From positions 128,765-192,764 of the forward strand of contig CAXTNT010000005.1 of NCBI GenBank assembly GCA_964245825.1: a stretch of 64,000 bases of DNA, given 5' to 3'. The stretch is from CAJCIY01 sp964245825 (GTDB lineage: Bacteria > Actinomycetota > Actinomycetes > Mycobacteriales > CAJCIY01). The position numbers and the translations under genes were made by a program. The notes beneath the pieces are model-generated. The model made no database searches. It was not told where the DNA came from and worked only from the letters and a program-made list of their open reading frames with translations. Of the stretch, positions 39,650 to 49,080 are shown piece after piece; position 1 is the stretch's first letter; the number at the start of each line of letters is the position of its first letter.

Positions 39650-42184
39650 ATGAAGGTCCGAAGCCCACGCACGCTTGCCCGCTCCGCTGTGGCCGGGCTG
39701 GTTCTCGCCGCCGCAGTCGTGGTCGGCGCGAGCGCATGGACCCCCGCCGCCGCCGCTCCCAGCAGGGGCGCCGCGCCGCAGGCGGCTCAACAGCCGGCCT
39801 ACACGCCGACGATCTCCGTGTCACCCACCAGCGGCGGTCCCGGGTCCACGGTCCGACTCAAGGCCAGCGGCTACAAGCCGTCGGACGCCATCTACGTCTA
39901 CGTGGGTTCGACGTACATGTGCGGCCTGACACCCAACGCGAGCGGCGTCGTCCCCGGGACGACCTGCACGGTCCCGTCGACCCCCCACGGGGCGGTGACG
40001 CTGAGCGGCCAGCAGGACTCCAACACGATCACGGCCACCACGTCCTTCACCGTGACCTCGCGCATCACGTACATCAACTACGCGGCGGTGAGCCCGGGTG
40101 CGGTGGTGACCCTGAACGCGGGCGGGCTGGCCAGCAGCGCGGCGCTCTCCGCGAAGGTCGACGCGGCGACGGCCACGACGAACCCGCCGGCGATCAGCAG
40201 CGACGCGAGCGGCAGCGTCGGCAACCTTCAGGTCACGATCCCCGCGGGCACCGCAGCCGGCACCCACACGCTGGCGATCCGGGACTCCGCCGGGAACCAG
40301 GCCACGACGACGATCACGGTCTACACGCCGACCTTCTCGGTCTCGCCGGCCAACGTCGCCGCCGGCAGCACCCTGTCGGTCACGGGCAGCGGTTGGAAGC
40401 CGGTCAACACGATCTACGTGTACGCAAACACCACCTACTTCTGCGCGGTGACACCGTCCGCCACCGGAGCGATCAACGCCACCTGCCCGGCGCCGACCGC
40501 CCCCTACGGCTCGGAGGTCTTCAGCGGGCAGCAGAGCGGCACGGCGATCTCCGCCACGCAAGCCGGGTCGATCACCCCTGGCATCACGTACCTGAGCAGT
40601 GACAGCGCCAGTCGCGGCGGCACGGTGTACCTCACCGCGGGAGGTCTCGCGGCCAGCTCGGCGGTGACCGTGACCATCTCCGGCTACACCGGAAACCTGG
40701 TGACCAACCCGGTCAGCCTCAGCACGGACGGCAACGGCTCCACCGGAGGGCTGTACGTGACCCTCCCCACCAGCACGTCACTCGCCGCCGGCAGCCACAC
40801 GCTCAGTGTCAACGACGCCAACGGGCACTCCGCCACGACCACGTTGACCATCTACGTACCCACGCTCACGGTCGCCTCGACCGGCGTCCCGGGCAAGCCC
40901 ATCTCCATATCGGGGTCGAAGTTCCGCCCTGGCGACACCGTGTACCTCTACCTCGGCACGACCTACTTCGGCGGCGTGACCACCGACAGCACCGGATCGT
41001 TCGCCTTCACCCCGAACCTGCCGGCGGCACCTGTGGGACCCACCACGCTCTCTGCGTACGAGGACACCGCGTACGCGAACTCGATCGTGGTGAGCAAGGC
41101 GTTCACGGTGAAGCCGGGCGTCTCCTACCAGTCCGCGCAGTTCATCGGTCCGGGGTCGAGCTTCACCGTCAACGTCGGCGGCCTGGACCCGAGCGTCGGC
41201 TTCACGACCACCGTGGGCAAGACCACGGCGACCACGAGCGGGCCGACGACGACCGACACCAACGGCTCCATCAACAACCTGTCGATCACGATCCCGGCCG
41301 GGACGAAGGCCGGCTCGACCACGATCACGATCAAGGACAAGGCGAGCAAGGCGCAGAGCGTCAAGATCGTCGTCCAGGTGTACGCGCCGACGCTGGCGGT
41401 CTCCCCGGCCAGTGGGCCGCCGAACTCGCCCCTGCATGTCACGGGAGCGGGATGGCGTCCAGACGACACCGTGTACCTGAAGTTCACGAGCACGACGACC
41501 GCGTACACGACGACGTACTGCGGCGTGCACAGCGACGGCAACGGAGCCGTCAACGGGTACTGCAACGAAGCGGCGATCCCTGCGGGCGGCTACACGATCC
41601 TCGGTGAGCAGGACGGCACGAACATCACGGCAGCCGTCGCGGGCACGTTCACCGAGACGCCGGGCTACTACTCGGTGACCAGCACGGTCGTGAGCGGACA
41701 CGGGACGGAGCAGCTCTACGTCCAGGGTCTGGCCGCCTCCAGCGCGGTGACGGTTGCGCTGGACGGGACCGCGCTGGTGGTCACTGCGGGCAACCCGACC
41801 ACCGACACGAACGGGAGCGTCGGGTACCTCACCGTCACGCTGCCGGCCACGCTGGCGACCGGGTCGCACACCCTCACCGTCACCGACGCCGCCGGCAACG
41901 TGGCGTCCGAGGTGCTGATGGCCGTCACGCCGACGGTGACCCTGTCCGACACGACCATCCCGGCCGGCACGGCCTTCGCCGTCAACGGCGCCGGCTTCGA
42001 CGGCGGCCCGTCCGTCTACTTCTACCTCGACGGGACGTACTTCTGCGGCCTGGGGACCGATGCCTCCGGCAACCTCAGCGGCTCCTGCACGATCCCGGCC
42101 GGAACCGCCGCCGGCAGCCACACGCTGAGCGCCCAGCAGGACAGCGACGCCGTCCAGGTGAACACCACCATCACAACCTCCTGA
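39650..42184 (+). CDS. Large secreted protein made of alternating beta-sandwich repeats
   Basis: The 844-residue protein has a signal peptide (about 1-37, ending AWTPAAAA) and then nine modules of about 85-95 residues in the order A-B-A-B-A-B-A-B-A. A modules have a PTxxVSP start, GxGWKPxDTxYVY and often TTYFCGVT. B modules have VxLxAGGLAASSAVTV, TDxNGSVxxLxVTIPAGTxAGxHTLxVxDAAGN. Residues are Thr/Ser/Gly-rich, Ig-like. No LPXTG, membrane helix or catalytic domain is seen, so it is likely released or held non-covalently. Function is unknown; adhesin or matrix roles are possible. The ATG is set by GGAGGAG at 39638-39644. Confidence 0.88.
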   Translation: MKVRSPRTLARSAVAGLVLAAAVVVGASAWTPAAAAPSRGAAPQAAQQPAYTPTISVSPTSGGPGSTVRLKASGYKPSDAIYVYVGSTYMCGLTPNASGVVPGTTCTVPSTPHGAVTLSGQQDSNTITATTSFTVTSRITYINYAAVSPGAVVTLNAGGLASSAALSAKVDAATATTNPPAISSDASGSVGNLQVTIPAGTAAGTHTLAIRDSAGNQATTTITVYTPTFSVSPANVAAGSTLSVTGSGWKPVNTIYVYANTTYFCAVTPSATGAINATCPAPTAPYGSEVFSGQQSGTAISATQAGSITPGITYLSSDSASRGGTVYLTAGGLAASSAVTVTISGYTGNLVTNPVSLSTDGNGSTGGLYVTLPTSTSLAAGSHTLSVNDANGHSATTTLTIYVPTLTVASTGVPGKPISISGSKFRPGDTVYLYLGTTYFGGVTTDSTGSFAFTPNLPAAPVGPTTLSAYEDTAYANSIVVSKAFTVKPGVSYQSAQFIGPGSSFTVNVGGLDPSVGFTTTVGKTTATTSGPTTTDTNGSINNLSITIPAGTKAGSTTITIKDKASKAQSVKIVVQVYAPTLAVSPASGPPNSPLHVTGAGWRPDDTVYLKFTSTTTAYTTTYCGVHSDGNGAVNGYCNEAAIPAGGYTILGEQDGTNITAAVAGTFTETPGYYSVTSTVVSGHGTEQLYVQGLAASSAVTVALDGTALVVTAGNPTTDTNGSVGYLTVTLPATLATGSHTLTVTDAAGNVASEVLMAVTPTVTLSDTTIPAGTAFAVNGAGFDGGPSVYFYLDGTYFCGLGTDASGNLSGSCTIPAGTAAGSHTLSAQQDSDAVQVNTTITTS

Positions 42185-42258
42185 CAGCGCTGCTGGGAGC
42201 TCCCCGCCGCCGGGACGAGGCGCTTGGCGGCGGGACCGTTCCTGGTCATGATGCGGGC

Positions 42259-44205
42259 ATGCGCGGTCTGCGGCTCCTCGTCCCGGTTGCGGTCGCGCTG
42301 CTGCTCACGGGATTCTGGGCGCCGCCGGTCCGGGCCGGCAGCCCGTCGCTGCGGGTCGGCCGGGTCGCGCTGACGCGGTGCCACCTGGACTCCCAGCGGG
42401 CGTCGTGGTGCGGCTCGCTGCAGGTCCCGCTCGACCCCACGGACGCTGCGGCGGGCACGATCGCGGTCGGGTTCGGCTGGTTCCCGAGCACGGGCACGGC
42501 CACCGGCACCGTGGTGGCCGAGGAGGGCGGCCCGGGCTACCCGGCCACCGGCACCGCGGCCGACTTCGTGCGCATGCTCGGGGGTCTGCTCGCCCACGAC
42601 AACCTGCTCGTGGTCGACGCCCGCGGCACCGGTCGGTCGACCCCGATCGACTGTGAGCCGCTGCAGTCGCTGCCCTCGCCGTCCCCGAGGTTCACCGCCG
42701 CGGTAACCGCCTGCGGCAACCAGCTGAACCACACGTTCCGGCGGGCCGGCGGCGGCTGGGTACACGCCTCCGACCTGTTCACGACGGCCAACACCGCACG
42801 GGACATGGCGCTGGTCCTCGCGGACCTGGAGCTGGGCAAGGTCGATCTCTACGGCGACTCGTACGGCACGTACTTCGCCCAGTCGTTCCTGTCCCGGTAC
42901 CCGCAGCTGCTCCGCGCGGTGGTGCTGGACTCCGCGTACGAGGCACGGGACCTCGACCCCTGGTACCGCACGACGGTCAGCACCGCGCGGACCGCCTTCG
43001 ACACCGTCTGCATGCGAGCGGTCGGCTGCCCGGGTGGCGCGTCCTGGGCGCGGATCGGCCAGCTCGCGCAGCGGCTCCGGGCGCATCCGGTCAGCGGCCG
43101 CGTCGTCGGCACCGACGACGCGCTGCACCTGGTGACCGTCGACATCACCGCGTTGGTCAACATCGTCAACGACGCCGGGTACGACTACGAGCCGTACCGG
43201 CAGCTCGACGCGGCCGCCCGGGCGCTGCTGGACGAGCGGGACGCGACACCGCTGCTGCGGCTCTACGCACAGGACGTCGGCTACGACTACAGCGACTACT
43301 CGGCGCCGGCCGACTACTACTCCGACGGCCTGTACATGGCCGTCGCCTGCTCGGACTACCCGCAGCTGTTCGACATGCGGTCCACACCGGCGGCGCGGCG
43401 GCAGCAGCTCGCGCGGTCGGTCGCGGCCTTGCCCGCTGACACCTTCGCGCCGTTCACGACGGCCGAGTGGCTGCGGGTGCTGCCGTACACCGAGACCTAT
43501 ACCGGCTGCCTCACCTGGCCGGCACCGACGCACCCGGCCGATCCCCCGGTGCCGCGCGGCGTACCGATCGATGCGACCGGCGTACCGGTGCTGATCCTCA
43601 ACGGGGAGCTCGACTCCCTGACCCCGGCCGCGGGCGGAGCGCACATCGCCCGCCAGATCGGGTCGGCGGCGCAGGCCGTCGTCGCCGCCAACCTGGTCCA
43701 TCTCGTGGCGCTGGATGCGCCGTCGCCCTGCGGGCCGTCGTTGCTGCAGGCCTTCTTCGCCGCGCCGGCACGGCAGCTCGACACCTCCTGCGCCGCAGCC
43801 ATCCCGCCGATCCGCGCGGTGCCCGAATTCCCGCTGGTGCTGTCCGACCTCAGCCCGGCGGACGGCCCTGCACCGCTCCCGACGCGGCGGTTGGCGGCGC
43901 TCGCGGTGGCCGAGGCGGGCGACGCGCTGATCCGGTACGAGTACGTCGACGGCGACGCCGACCAGGGCATGCGCGGCGGGTCGGTCGCCTACGACCGCCA
44001 CGGCGACGCGACCCTGCACGACGTCCGCTACACGCTGGACACGACCGTCAGCGGCACGGTGCGCTCGACGCCGGGCGGTGGCCGGGGCACCCTGACGGTC
44101 ACCGGACCACGAGGTTCGCACATCGAGGCGACGGTCAGCTGGGGTGCCGGCCGCATGGCGACCATCCGGACCGGCGGCGCGGTCCTGAGGGCCCCTGCTC
44201 CCTGA
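42259..44205 (+). CDS. Secreted TAP-type alpha/beta hydrolase
   Basis: The 648-residue protein has a signal peptide (about 1-26), an alpha/beta hydrolase domain and a C-terminal extension (about 520-648) predicted to be beta-rich. Catalytic set: Ser in YGDSYGTYF, Asp in LILNGELDSLTP, His in VHLVALDAP. The oxyanion region is EEGGPGYPATG and the DARGTGRST motif matches the TAP family. It is a likely secreted peptidase or lipase, paralogous in architecture to the enzyme at 7-8.6 kb. It sits 74 bp after the repeat protein. Confidence 0.87.
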   Translation: MRGLRLLVPVAVALLLTGFWAPPVRAGSPSLRVGRVALTRCHLDSQRASWCGSLQVPLDPTDAAAGTIAVGFGWFPSTGTATGTVVAEEGGPGYPATGTAADFVRMLGGLLAHDNLLVVDARGTGRSTPIDCEPLQSLPSPSPRFTAAVTACGNQLNHTFRRAGGGWVHASDLFTTANTARDMALVLADLELGKVDLYGDSYGTYFAQSFLSRYPQLLRAVVLDSAYEARDLDPWYRTTVSTARTAFDTVCMRAVGCPGGASWARIGQLAQRLRAHPVSGRVVGTDDALHLVTVDITALVNIVNDAGYDYEPYRQLDAAARALLDERDATPLLRLYAQDVGYDYSDYSAPADYYSDGLYMAVACSDYPQLFDMRSTPAARRQQLARSVAALPADTFAPFTTAEWLRVLPYTETYTGCLTWPAPTHPADPPVPRGVPIDATGVPVLILNGELDSLTPAAGGAHIARQIGSAAQAVVAANLVHLVALDAPSPCGPSLLQAFFAAPARQLDTSCAAAIPPIRAVPEFPLVLSDLSPADGPAPLPTRRLAALAVAEAGDALIRYEYVDGDADQGMRGGSVAYDRHGDATLHDVRYTLDTTVSGTVRSTPGGGRGTLTVTGPRGSHIEATVSWGAGRMATIRTGGAVLRAPAP

Positions 44206-44210
44206 GCGGG

Positions 44211-47200
44211 TCACGGCTGTTCGCCCTGGCCGTCGCGCTGCCCACCGGGCACGGCTGACCGGACGACCGTGAGCAGACCGTTCACGCGGCGGAGGTTCTC
44301 GGGGCTGGTGACCGGTGCGTCGAGCAGCGCCGGTGAGCCGACGACGACAGCCACGCAGCGGGCGCGGGAGATCGCGACGTTCAGCCGGTGCAGGTCGTAC
44401 AGGAAGCTCACACCGCGCGGCGCTTCCCGCGCCGACGACGAGGCCATCGAGTAGAGGACGACAGGCGCCTCCTGGCCCTGGAACCTGTCGACAGTGCCCA
44501 CGGTCACGCCGGTGGGGAGTGCGGCGCGCAGGCGCGCGACATGGGCGTTGTACGGCGCGACCACCAGGATGTCGCCGGTCGTGATGGGCCGCTGCACGCC
44601 GTCGGCATCGCGCCACGACCCCGCGAGCAGACGGCGCACCACCTCCGCCGCCCGGGCTGCCTCCTGCGTCGAGGCCGAGGCGTTGCCGGTGTGGTCGACC
44701 GGCTCCCAGACGACCCCGGCCGTCGGGAGCTGCTCGACCAGCAGCGCCTGGTTCGCCGTGCGGGGCACCGCGGCCAGCCGACCCTCGTACATGAGGGCTG
44801 ACACCACCGCGGCCAGGTCGGGGTGCATGCGCCAGGTGGCGTCGAGGAACACACCGCGACCCGGCGGCATCGTGGGCGCCCCGTCCAGCAGGTGCTCCAG
44901 CGCCGACGCGCCCGCCCCGTCGGGGTGGACGGCCTGCGCCGGCTGGGCGAGCTGCTGCGGATCGCCCAGCAGCACCAGGCCCTTTCCCGCTCGCGACACG
45001 GCCAGCGCGTTGGCGAGCGACAGCTGGCCCGCCTCGTCGATGACCAGGACGTCGACCATCTGCGCCAGCTCCGGTCGCGACCAGAGCCACGCGGTGCCAC
45101 CGACGAGCCGATGGGTCCCTTCCTCGAGCGCAGCCCGGATGTCGTCGTTGCTGTCGGTGGCGGCGACGTCGTCATGGCCGCAGTGCTGGTGGGGCCGGCA
45201 CTTCTGCAGCGCGGGCCGGCCGACCGCGCGCAGCAGGTTGCCGATCACCTCGTGCGACTGCGCCGTCACGCCGACCCGCAGTCCCGCGTCGAGCAGCTGC
45301 TGGATCAGCCGGGCTCCGACGTAGGTCTTGCCGGCCCCGGGCGGACCCTGCACCGCCAGCACCCGGCCGGCGAGGTCACCGCCGGCCCGCAGCACGACGT
45401 CGCCGGGTGTCTCGCCCGGGCGCGCGATCAGATCGACGGGCACGACCCGGTCCAGCAGCGGCGAGCGGACCCCGTCGAGCACGTCGCGGGCCGCCCGCTC
45501 GATGGACCCCTGCTGAGCGGTGGCCAGCAGGGGGGAGTCGACGCCGAGACCCCTGGGCCGCGGGGCACTCCGCTTGTTGCCGATCTTGAGGTCGATCCAG
45601 CCCTCCACCGGGTCGAGGGCCACGACGGTGCCGATGGGCTTGTGGATGTCGACGTCGCTGACGGTCTCGCCGAGCTTGCAGTCCTGTGGCGGGAACCGGT
45701 AGCGGTAGACCGTCGATCGCTTGATCGTCTCGCGCGCCTCTGGGAGGCCCAGCTGGCCGATGGCCGTGCGGTCGCGGACGAGCTCCTCGTCGGTCATGGC
45801 CTCGACGCGGAAGTAGTCCCAGTACTGCGGCCGCAGCTCGCGCCGGTGCCAGCCGACGAGGCCGGCCAGCAGGGGCTCGCCGACCGCGCGCAGGTCCGCC
45901 GCCAGGTCCGCCTCGCGCTGCTCGGCCTCGGTCAGGGCCAGGCTCCGGACACCCGTGGGTGCCGGCGGCCGCGGCTGCGGGCCGTCACGCTGCTCCAGCT
46001 CGGTCCGGCGCTCCTCGAGCCATCGGTGCAGGTCGTGTGTCGAGGAGCAGTCGTCGCGGTTGTAGGCCCAGATGCCGTCGAGGATCGCCGGGTCGTCCCG
46101 GTGCAGCAGCCAGCGCTCGTACGCGACCACCGAGGCCATGGCGTCGGCGACGTCGTCGGGCTGGTCGCCCGAGCCGCGTACCCCGCCCCAGTAGAAGGCC
46201 TCCAACTTCTTGATCGAGTACGAGCCCTTGCTGATCCGCAAGCCCTGCCGCACCACGGCGTAGAGGTCCACGAGCCGCTCTCCGCGCAGCAGTCGGTCGA
46301 ACTCGAGCTCGGCCACCCCGTGCCGCTGCGTGAGCCGCTGCAGGGCGGTGCGCTCGTACGGTGCGAAGTGGTAGACGTGCATCCCCGGAGCGGCGTCCAG
46401 GCGCCGGTTCAGCTCCACGAGCAGGTCCCGGGTGAGGTCGCGCTCCTCCTCGGCCGAGTGCGCCCACCACGTCGTGAAGCTGCCGTCGCGATCCCAGAGG
46501 CCCGCGAGATACTCGCGGCCCTCGCCACCCTCGGCGTATGGGTCGCCCTCGAAGTCGAGGTAGACGTCCCCGTCGCTCGGCTCGGGCAGCCGGAGCAACC
46601 CGAGCCCCGGAGCGGAGTCGAGGATCTCGTAGTGCGGGGTGCGGGTGCGTCGCTCCCGGACCTGGAGTGCCGCCTGCGCCTGCAACCGGACACGGGCGCC
46701 TTCGCCGATCGTCTGCGGCAGCTCGGCAGCGTCGCTGGCGGCGAGCTGGACGACGGTCGTGACGTTGCCTGCCTCGAGCAGCTCGCGGTGGTCGGTGCGC
46801 ATGAACGCAACGAGCGACAGGTGATCGGCTCGCCGCCACTCGCCCTCGCACCGCGACGACCACCGGCACTGGCCGCAGTGCGGATTAGGCTGCGGCACAG
46901 TCGGTTGCGGGTTGTCGACGGCGGCCCGGAGCCGGACCGTCGCCCGCTCGGCGTAGACAGCGACGTCGGCGTAGCGGAAGACCCGCTCCGCGCCGTCGCC
47001 GGTCACGACGGTCAGCAGCTCGGGCGGATGGCCCTGGATCCGGTCGAGGTGGCGGCCGTACTCGGCCATCTGCACCAGCGCGGCTGCCTTCATCCGGCGG
47101 GCGAGCTTGGTGTCGGCCACGTCGTAGGACCAGCTGCCGAGCGCGCTGGGGCGCTCGACACGCAGCAGGAAGTCGGCGTGCCCGCGATGTCCGCCATGCA

Positions 47201-47510
47201 GGAACGTGGCCTGGTAGACCACGTCGGCGCCGGACCGCATGGCGTCCTCGGTGCGCGCGACGCGCTCGGCGATGTCCATGTCCTCGGGGATGTCGGCGAC
47301 GTGGGCGTGCCGCGTCCGCAGGATCTTCAGGTAGTCGGCCTCGTGGTCGAGCCCGAGGCGGAAGATCAGGTCGAGCGCCTCGTCCTCGAGGACAGGTGCC
47401 GCCAGGTCATGACGGGCCACCGCCAGGTCGAGCGTGGTGAGGTGCGCGCACGCGAGGTGCTTGGTCAGGTCGGTCGGGCTGAGGACCAGACCGTCGGGCA
47501 CGGCGTACAT
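44211..47510 (-). CDS. Three-domain nuclease-helicase: Cas4/RecB-like nuclease, RNase H-like exonuclease, SF1 helicase
   Basis: The 1099-residue protein matches the TM0106-type RecB-like nuclease family. Module 1 (about 1-235) has the RecB residues Asp113 (GHADFLL), Asp133 and Lys135 (VADTKL), and four cysteines (C21, C212, C215, C221) placed as in Cas4, AddB and Dna2 Fe-S clusters. Module 2 (about 310-505) has VYLDFEGDPY and WAYNRDDCSS, the DEDD exonuclease style of RNase_H_2. Module 3 has Walker A GPPGAGKT (722-729), VLVIDEAGQLS and a Dna2/Upf1-like C-terminus. It would process DNA ends or flaps. The start ATG overlaps the stop of the ADP-ribosylglycohydrolase by 1 bp (TGATG); the longer frame is rejected. 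Confidence 0.9.
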   Translation of the reverse strand: MYAVPDGLVLSPTDLTKHLACAHLTTLDLAVARHDLAAPVLEDEALDLIFRLGLDHEADYLKILRTRHAHVADIPEDMDIAERVARTEDAMRSGADVVYQATFLHGGHRGHADFLLRVERPSALGSWSYDVADTKLARRMKAAALVQMAEYGRHLDRIQGHPPELLTVVTGDGAERVFRYADVAVYAERATVRLRAAVDNPQPTVPQPNPHCGQCRWSSRCEGEWRRADHLSLVAFMRTDHRELLEAGNVTTVVQLAASDAAELPQTIGEGARVRLQAQAALQVRERRTRTPHYEILDSAPGLGLLRLPEPSDGDVYLDFEGDPYAEGGEGREYLAGLWDRDGSFTTWWAHSAEEERDLTRDLLVELNRRLDAAPGMHVYHFAPYERTALQRLTQRHGVAELEFDRLLRGERLVDLYAVVRQGLRISKGSYSIKKLEAFYWGGVRGSGDQPDDVADAMASVVAYERWLLHRDDPAILDGIWAYNRDDCSSTHDLHRWLEERRTELEQRDGPQPRPPAPTGVRSLALTEAEQREADLAADLRAVGEPLLAGLVGWHRRELRPQYWDYFRVEAMTDEELVRDRTAIGQLGLPEARETIKRSTVYRYRFPPQDCKLGETVSDVDIHKPIGTVVALDPVEGWIDLKIGNKRSAPRPRGLGVDSPLLATAQQGSIERAARDVLDGVRSPLLDRVVPVDLIARPGETPGDVVLRAGGDLAGRVLAVQGPPGAGKTYVGARLIQQLLDAGLRVGVTAQSHEVIGNLLRAVGRPALQKCRPHQHCGHDDVAATDSNDDIRAALEEGTHRLVGGTAWLWSRPELAQMVDVLVIDEAGQLSLANALAVSRAGKGLVLLGDPQQLAQPAQAVHPDGAGASALEHLLDGAPTMPPGRGVFLDATWRMHPDLAAVVSALMYEGRLAAVPRTANQALLVEQLPTAGVVWEPVDHTGNASASTQEAARAAEVVRRLLAGSWRDADGVQRPITTGDILVVAPYNAHVARLRAALPTGVTVGTVDRFQGQEAPVVLYSMASSSAREAPRGVSFLYDLHRLNVAISRARCVAVVVGSPALLDAPVTSPENLRRVNGLLTVVRSAVPGGQRDGQGEQP

Positions 47511-48442
47511 CAGTCCTCCTGCCCGCGCCGGAGCCCGGCGAGGCGGAACGCTACGGACCGCAGGCCAGCCAGGTCCGTGGCGATCGGCTCCGGATCGCCC
47601 GGGACCCGGCCGTGGACGGCCGACGTCCACGCGGTCGGGATCGGCTCGTCGCCCCAGACGGCTCCGGCGAGGGCACCGGTCACGCAGGCCACGGTGTCGG
47701 TGTCACCGCCGAGGTCGATCGCCCGTCGCAGCGCGCCGGCGAAGTCCTGGGAGACCCGTACCGCCCACACCGCCTGCGCCAGCGTCACCCAGCAGACACC
47801 GTTGTCCGCACCGTCGGGAGTCCACGCCCGTGCCAGCAGCGGCGCCAGGCGCGGACGATGCTCGGGCAGCACCAGATCGACGGCCTCCTCGACGCACTCC
47901 CGTGGGTCGTCACCGAGCAGGCCGCGACGGACCAGCTCGTGCAGGACGACGCAGGTCTCTCCCGCCACCGGATCGCCGTGGGTCAGCGCCGAGAGCCGCC
48001 GAGCTGCGTCCGCGCTCGCGTGCGCGCCTGCGGCCGCGAAGTACAACGCCGCCGGCGACGTACGCATGAGGGAGCCGTTGCCGGCCGCCCGCCGACCCGA
48101 GGCGAAGTCGTCGGAAGCGGCCGTCTCCCACGGCCGGCCGCCGCCGAGGACGCGCCGGGTCTGGATGCCGACATCGGGCGGCCCGCTGGCGAACCAGGCA
48201 CGGAAGCGGGCGAACACGTCGGCCTCGTCCAGACCGCCGCGGGCGAGCAGCGACGCCGCGACGTGCAGACCCATCTGCGTGTCGTCGGTCCACTCCCCCG
48301 GCTCCCAGTCGAGGCTGCCGCCGCCCTGCATCTCGGCGCCGCGCCGGCCGAGCTCGCCGGCGGGGCCGAACTCGTACGGCGCACCCAGCGCGTCGCCCAC
48401 GGCGGCACCGACGAGGACGCCGGCCACGCGGTCAGTTCTCAT
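47510..48442 (-). CDS. ADP-ribosylglycohydrolase (DraG/ARH) family protein
   Basis: The 310-residue protein has the ARH di-magnesium motifs VGAAVGDALGAPYEF, EWTDDTQM and AIDLGGDTDTVACVTGALAGA, with GNGSLMRTSPAA between. It removes ADP-ribose from proteins or nucleic acid, or acts on a related ligand. It lies between the YbjN-like gene (11-bp overlap) and the nuclease-helicase gene (1-bp overlap), so all three are probably made together. This suggests NAD/ADP-ribose signalling linked to DNA processing. Confidence 0.92.
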   Translation of the reverse strand: MRTDRVAGVLVGAAVGDALGAPYEFGPAGELGRRGAEMQGGGSLDWEPGEWTDDTQMGLHVAASLLARGGLDEADVFARFRAWFASGPPDVGIQTRRVLGGGRPWETAASDDFASGRRAAGNGSLMRTSPAALYFAAAGAHASADAARRLSALTHGDPVAGETCVVLHELVRRGLLGDDPRECVEEAVDLVLPEHRPRLAPLLARAWTPDGADNGVCWVTLAQAVWAVRVSQDFAGALRRAIDLGGDTDTVACVTGALAGAVWGDEPIPTAWTSAVHGRVPGDPEPIATDLAGLRSVAFRLAGLRRGQED

Positions 48443-48878
48443 GGTCGACCACCTCGGGTCGGAACGGCGTGCTGCCGCCGTAGACCGTGCTCACGAGCTG
48501 GCCCACCTGATCGGCGATGTGGCTGACACCGTCCATCGCGTACTGCAGGGACCGGCGGTCCAGGGTCCGCGCGAGCAGGCCGTGCCGGACGATGACCAGC
48601 CCGTGCCCGGCGTGGAACACCGAGGCCGTCCGCGCCGACGACGCGATCTCGTCCAACTCGGCGAGGAGCCTGGCAGTGGGCTTCACCTCGCACGCGGCGT
48701 GCGCGAACACGGCCACCACCCACGGGTCCAGCTGCGTCTCCAGCCGAACCCAGCAGGCCGCCGTCTGGCTGCGAAACCCGTAGTCGCCGTCGGCGTCGAC
48801 GACGACCTCGGGCACCTCCCAGATGTCCTGTAGGCAGCGCTCGACGTGCGAACGCAACCACTTCTTCTTGCTGCTCAT
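48432..48878 (-). CDS. YbjN / TY-Chap-like small protein
   Basis: The 148-residue protein starts MSSKKKWLRSHVERCLQDIW and has the alpha/beta pattern of YbjN/type III chaperone-like proteins (VVDADGDYGFRSQTAACWVRL, then VAVFAHAACEVKPTARLLAEL). Such proteins often bind partners. The ATG has a purine-rich SD (GGGGGTGAG) just upstream. It is first in the operon with the ARH and nuclease-helicase genes. Confidence 0.78.
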   Translation of the reverse strand: MSSKKKWLRSHVERCLQDIWEVPEVVVDADGDYGFRSQTAACWVRLETQLDPWVVAVFAHAACEVKPTARLLAELDEIASSARTASVFHAGHGLVIVRHGLLARTLDRRSLQYAMDGVSHIADQVGQLVSTVYGGSTPFRPEVVDHEN

Positions 48879-49028
48879 GGCCTCACCCCCTTTTAACGAC
48901 CCTCACAGTGCCAGCGGGGTACGACAAACAGCGGGCATCCTGTGCCCGGCGCCCATCCGTTCGTCCATGGGACGTCGACTCGCAAAGCCTGTGGAGACAG
49001 GATTTCTGTCATTGGGCCGCGGTAACGT

Positions 49029-49044
49029 TCGCACATGCGTTCGA
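49029..49044. promoter_or_regulatory. LexA SOS box upstream of DUF222/HNH gene 2
   Basis: TCGCACATGCGTTCGA differs at one position from the mycobacterial SOS box TCGAAC-N4-GTTCGA. It lies 37-79 bp before the candidate starts of the DUF222/HNH gene. 13E12-family genes are known LexA targets in M. tuberculosis, so DNA-damage induction is likely. Confidence 0.6.
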
Positions 49045-49080
49045 ATACGGCGCCCCGCGCCTCGGCGGTCGACCTCGGCT

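Noticed and set aside
42022..45090. Minus-strand 1022-residue open frame opposite the repeat protein and TAP hydrolase
   Set aside because: Low-complexity Arg/Gly/Asp-rich reading with no family features, opposite clear genes; typical shadow frame in GC-rich DNA.
44823..48833. Plus-strand 1336-residue open frame opposite the nuclease-helicase operon
   Set aside because: Opposite strand of well-recognised genes; Val/Arg/Gly-rich shadow without motifs.
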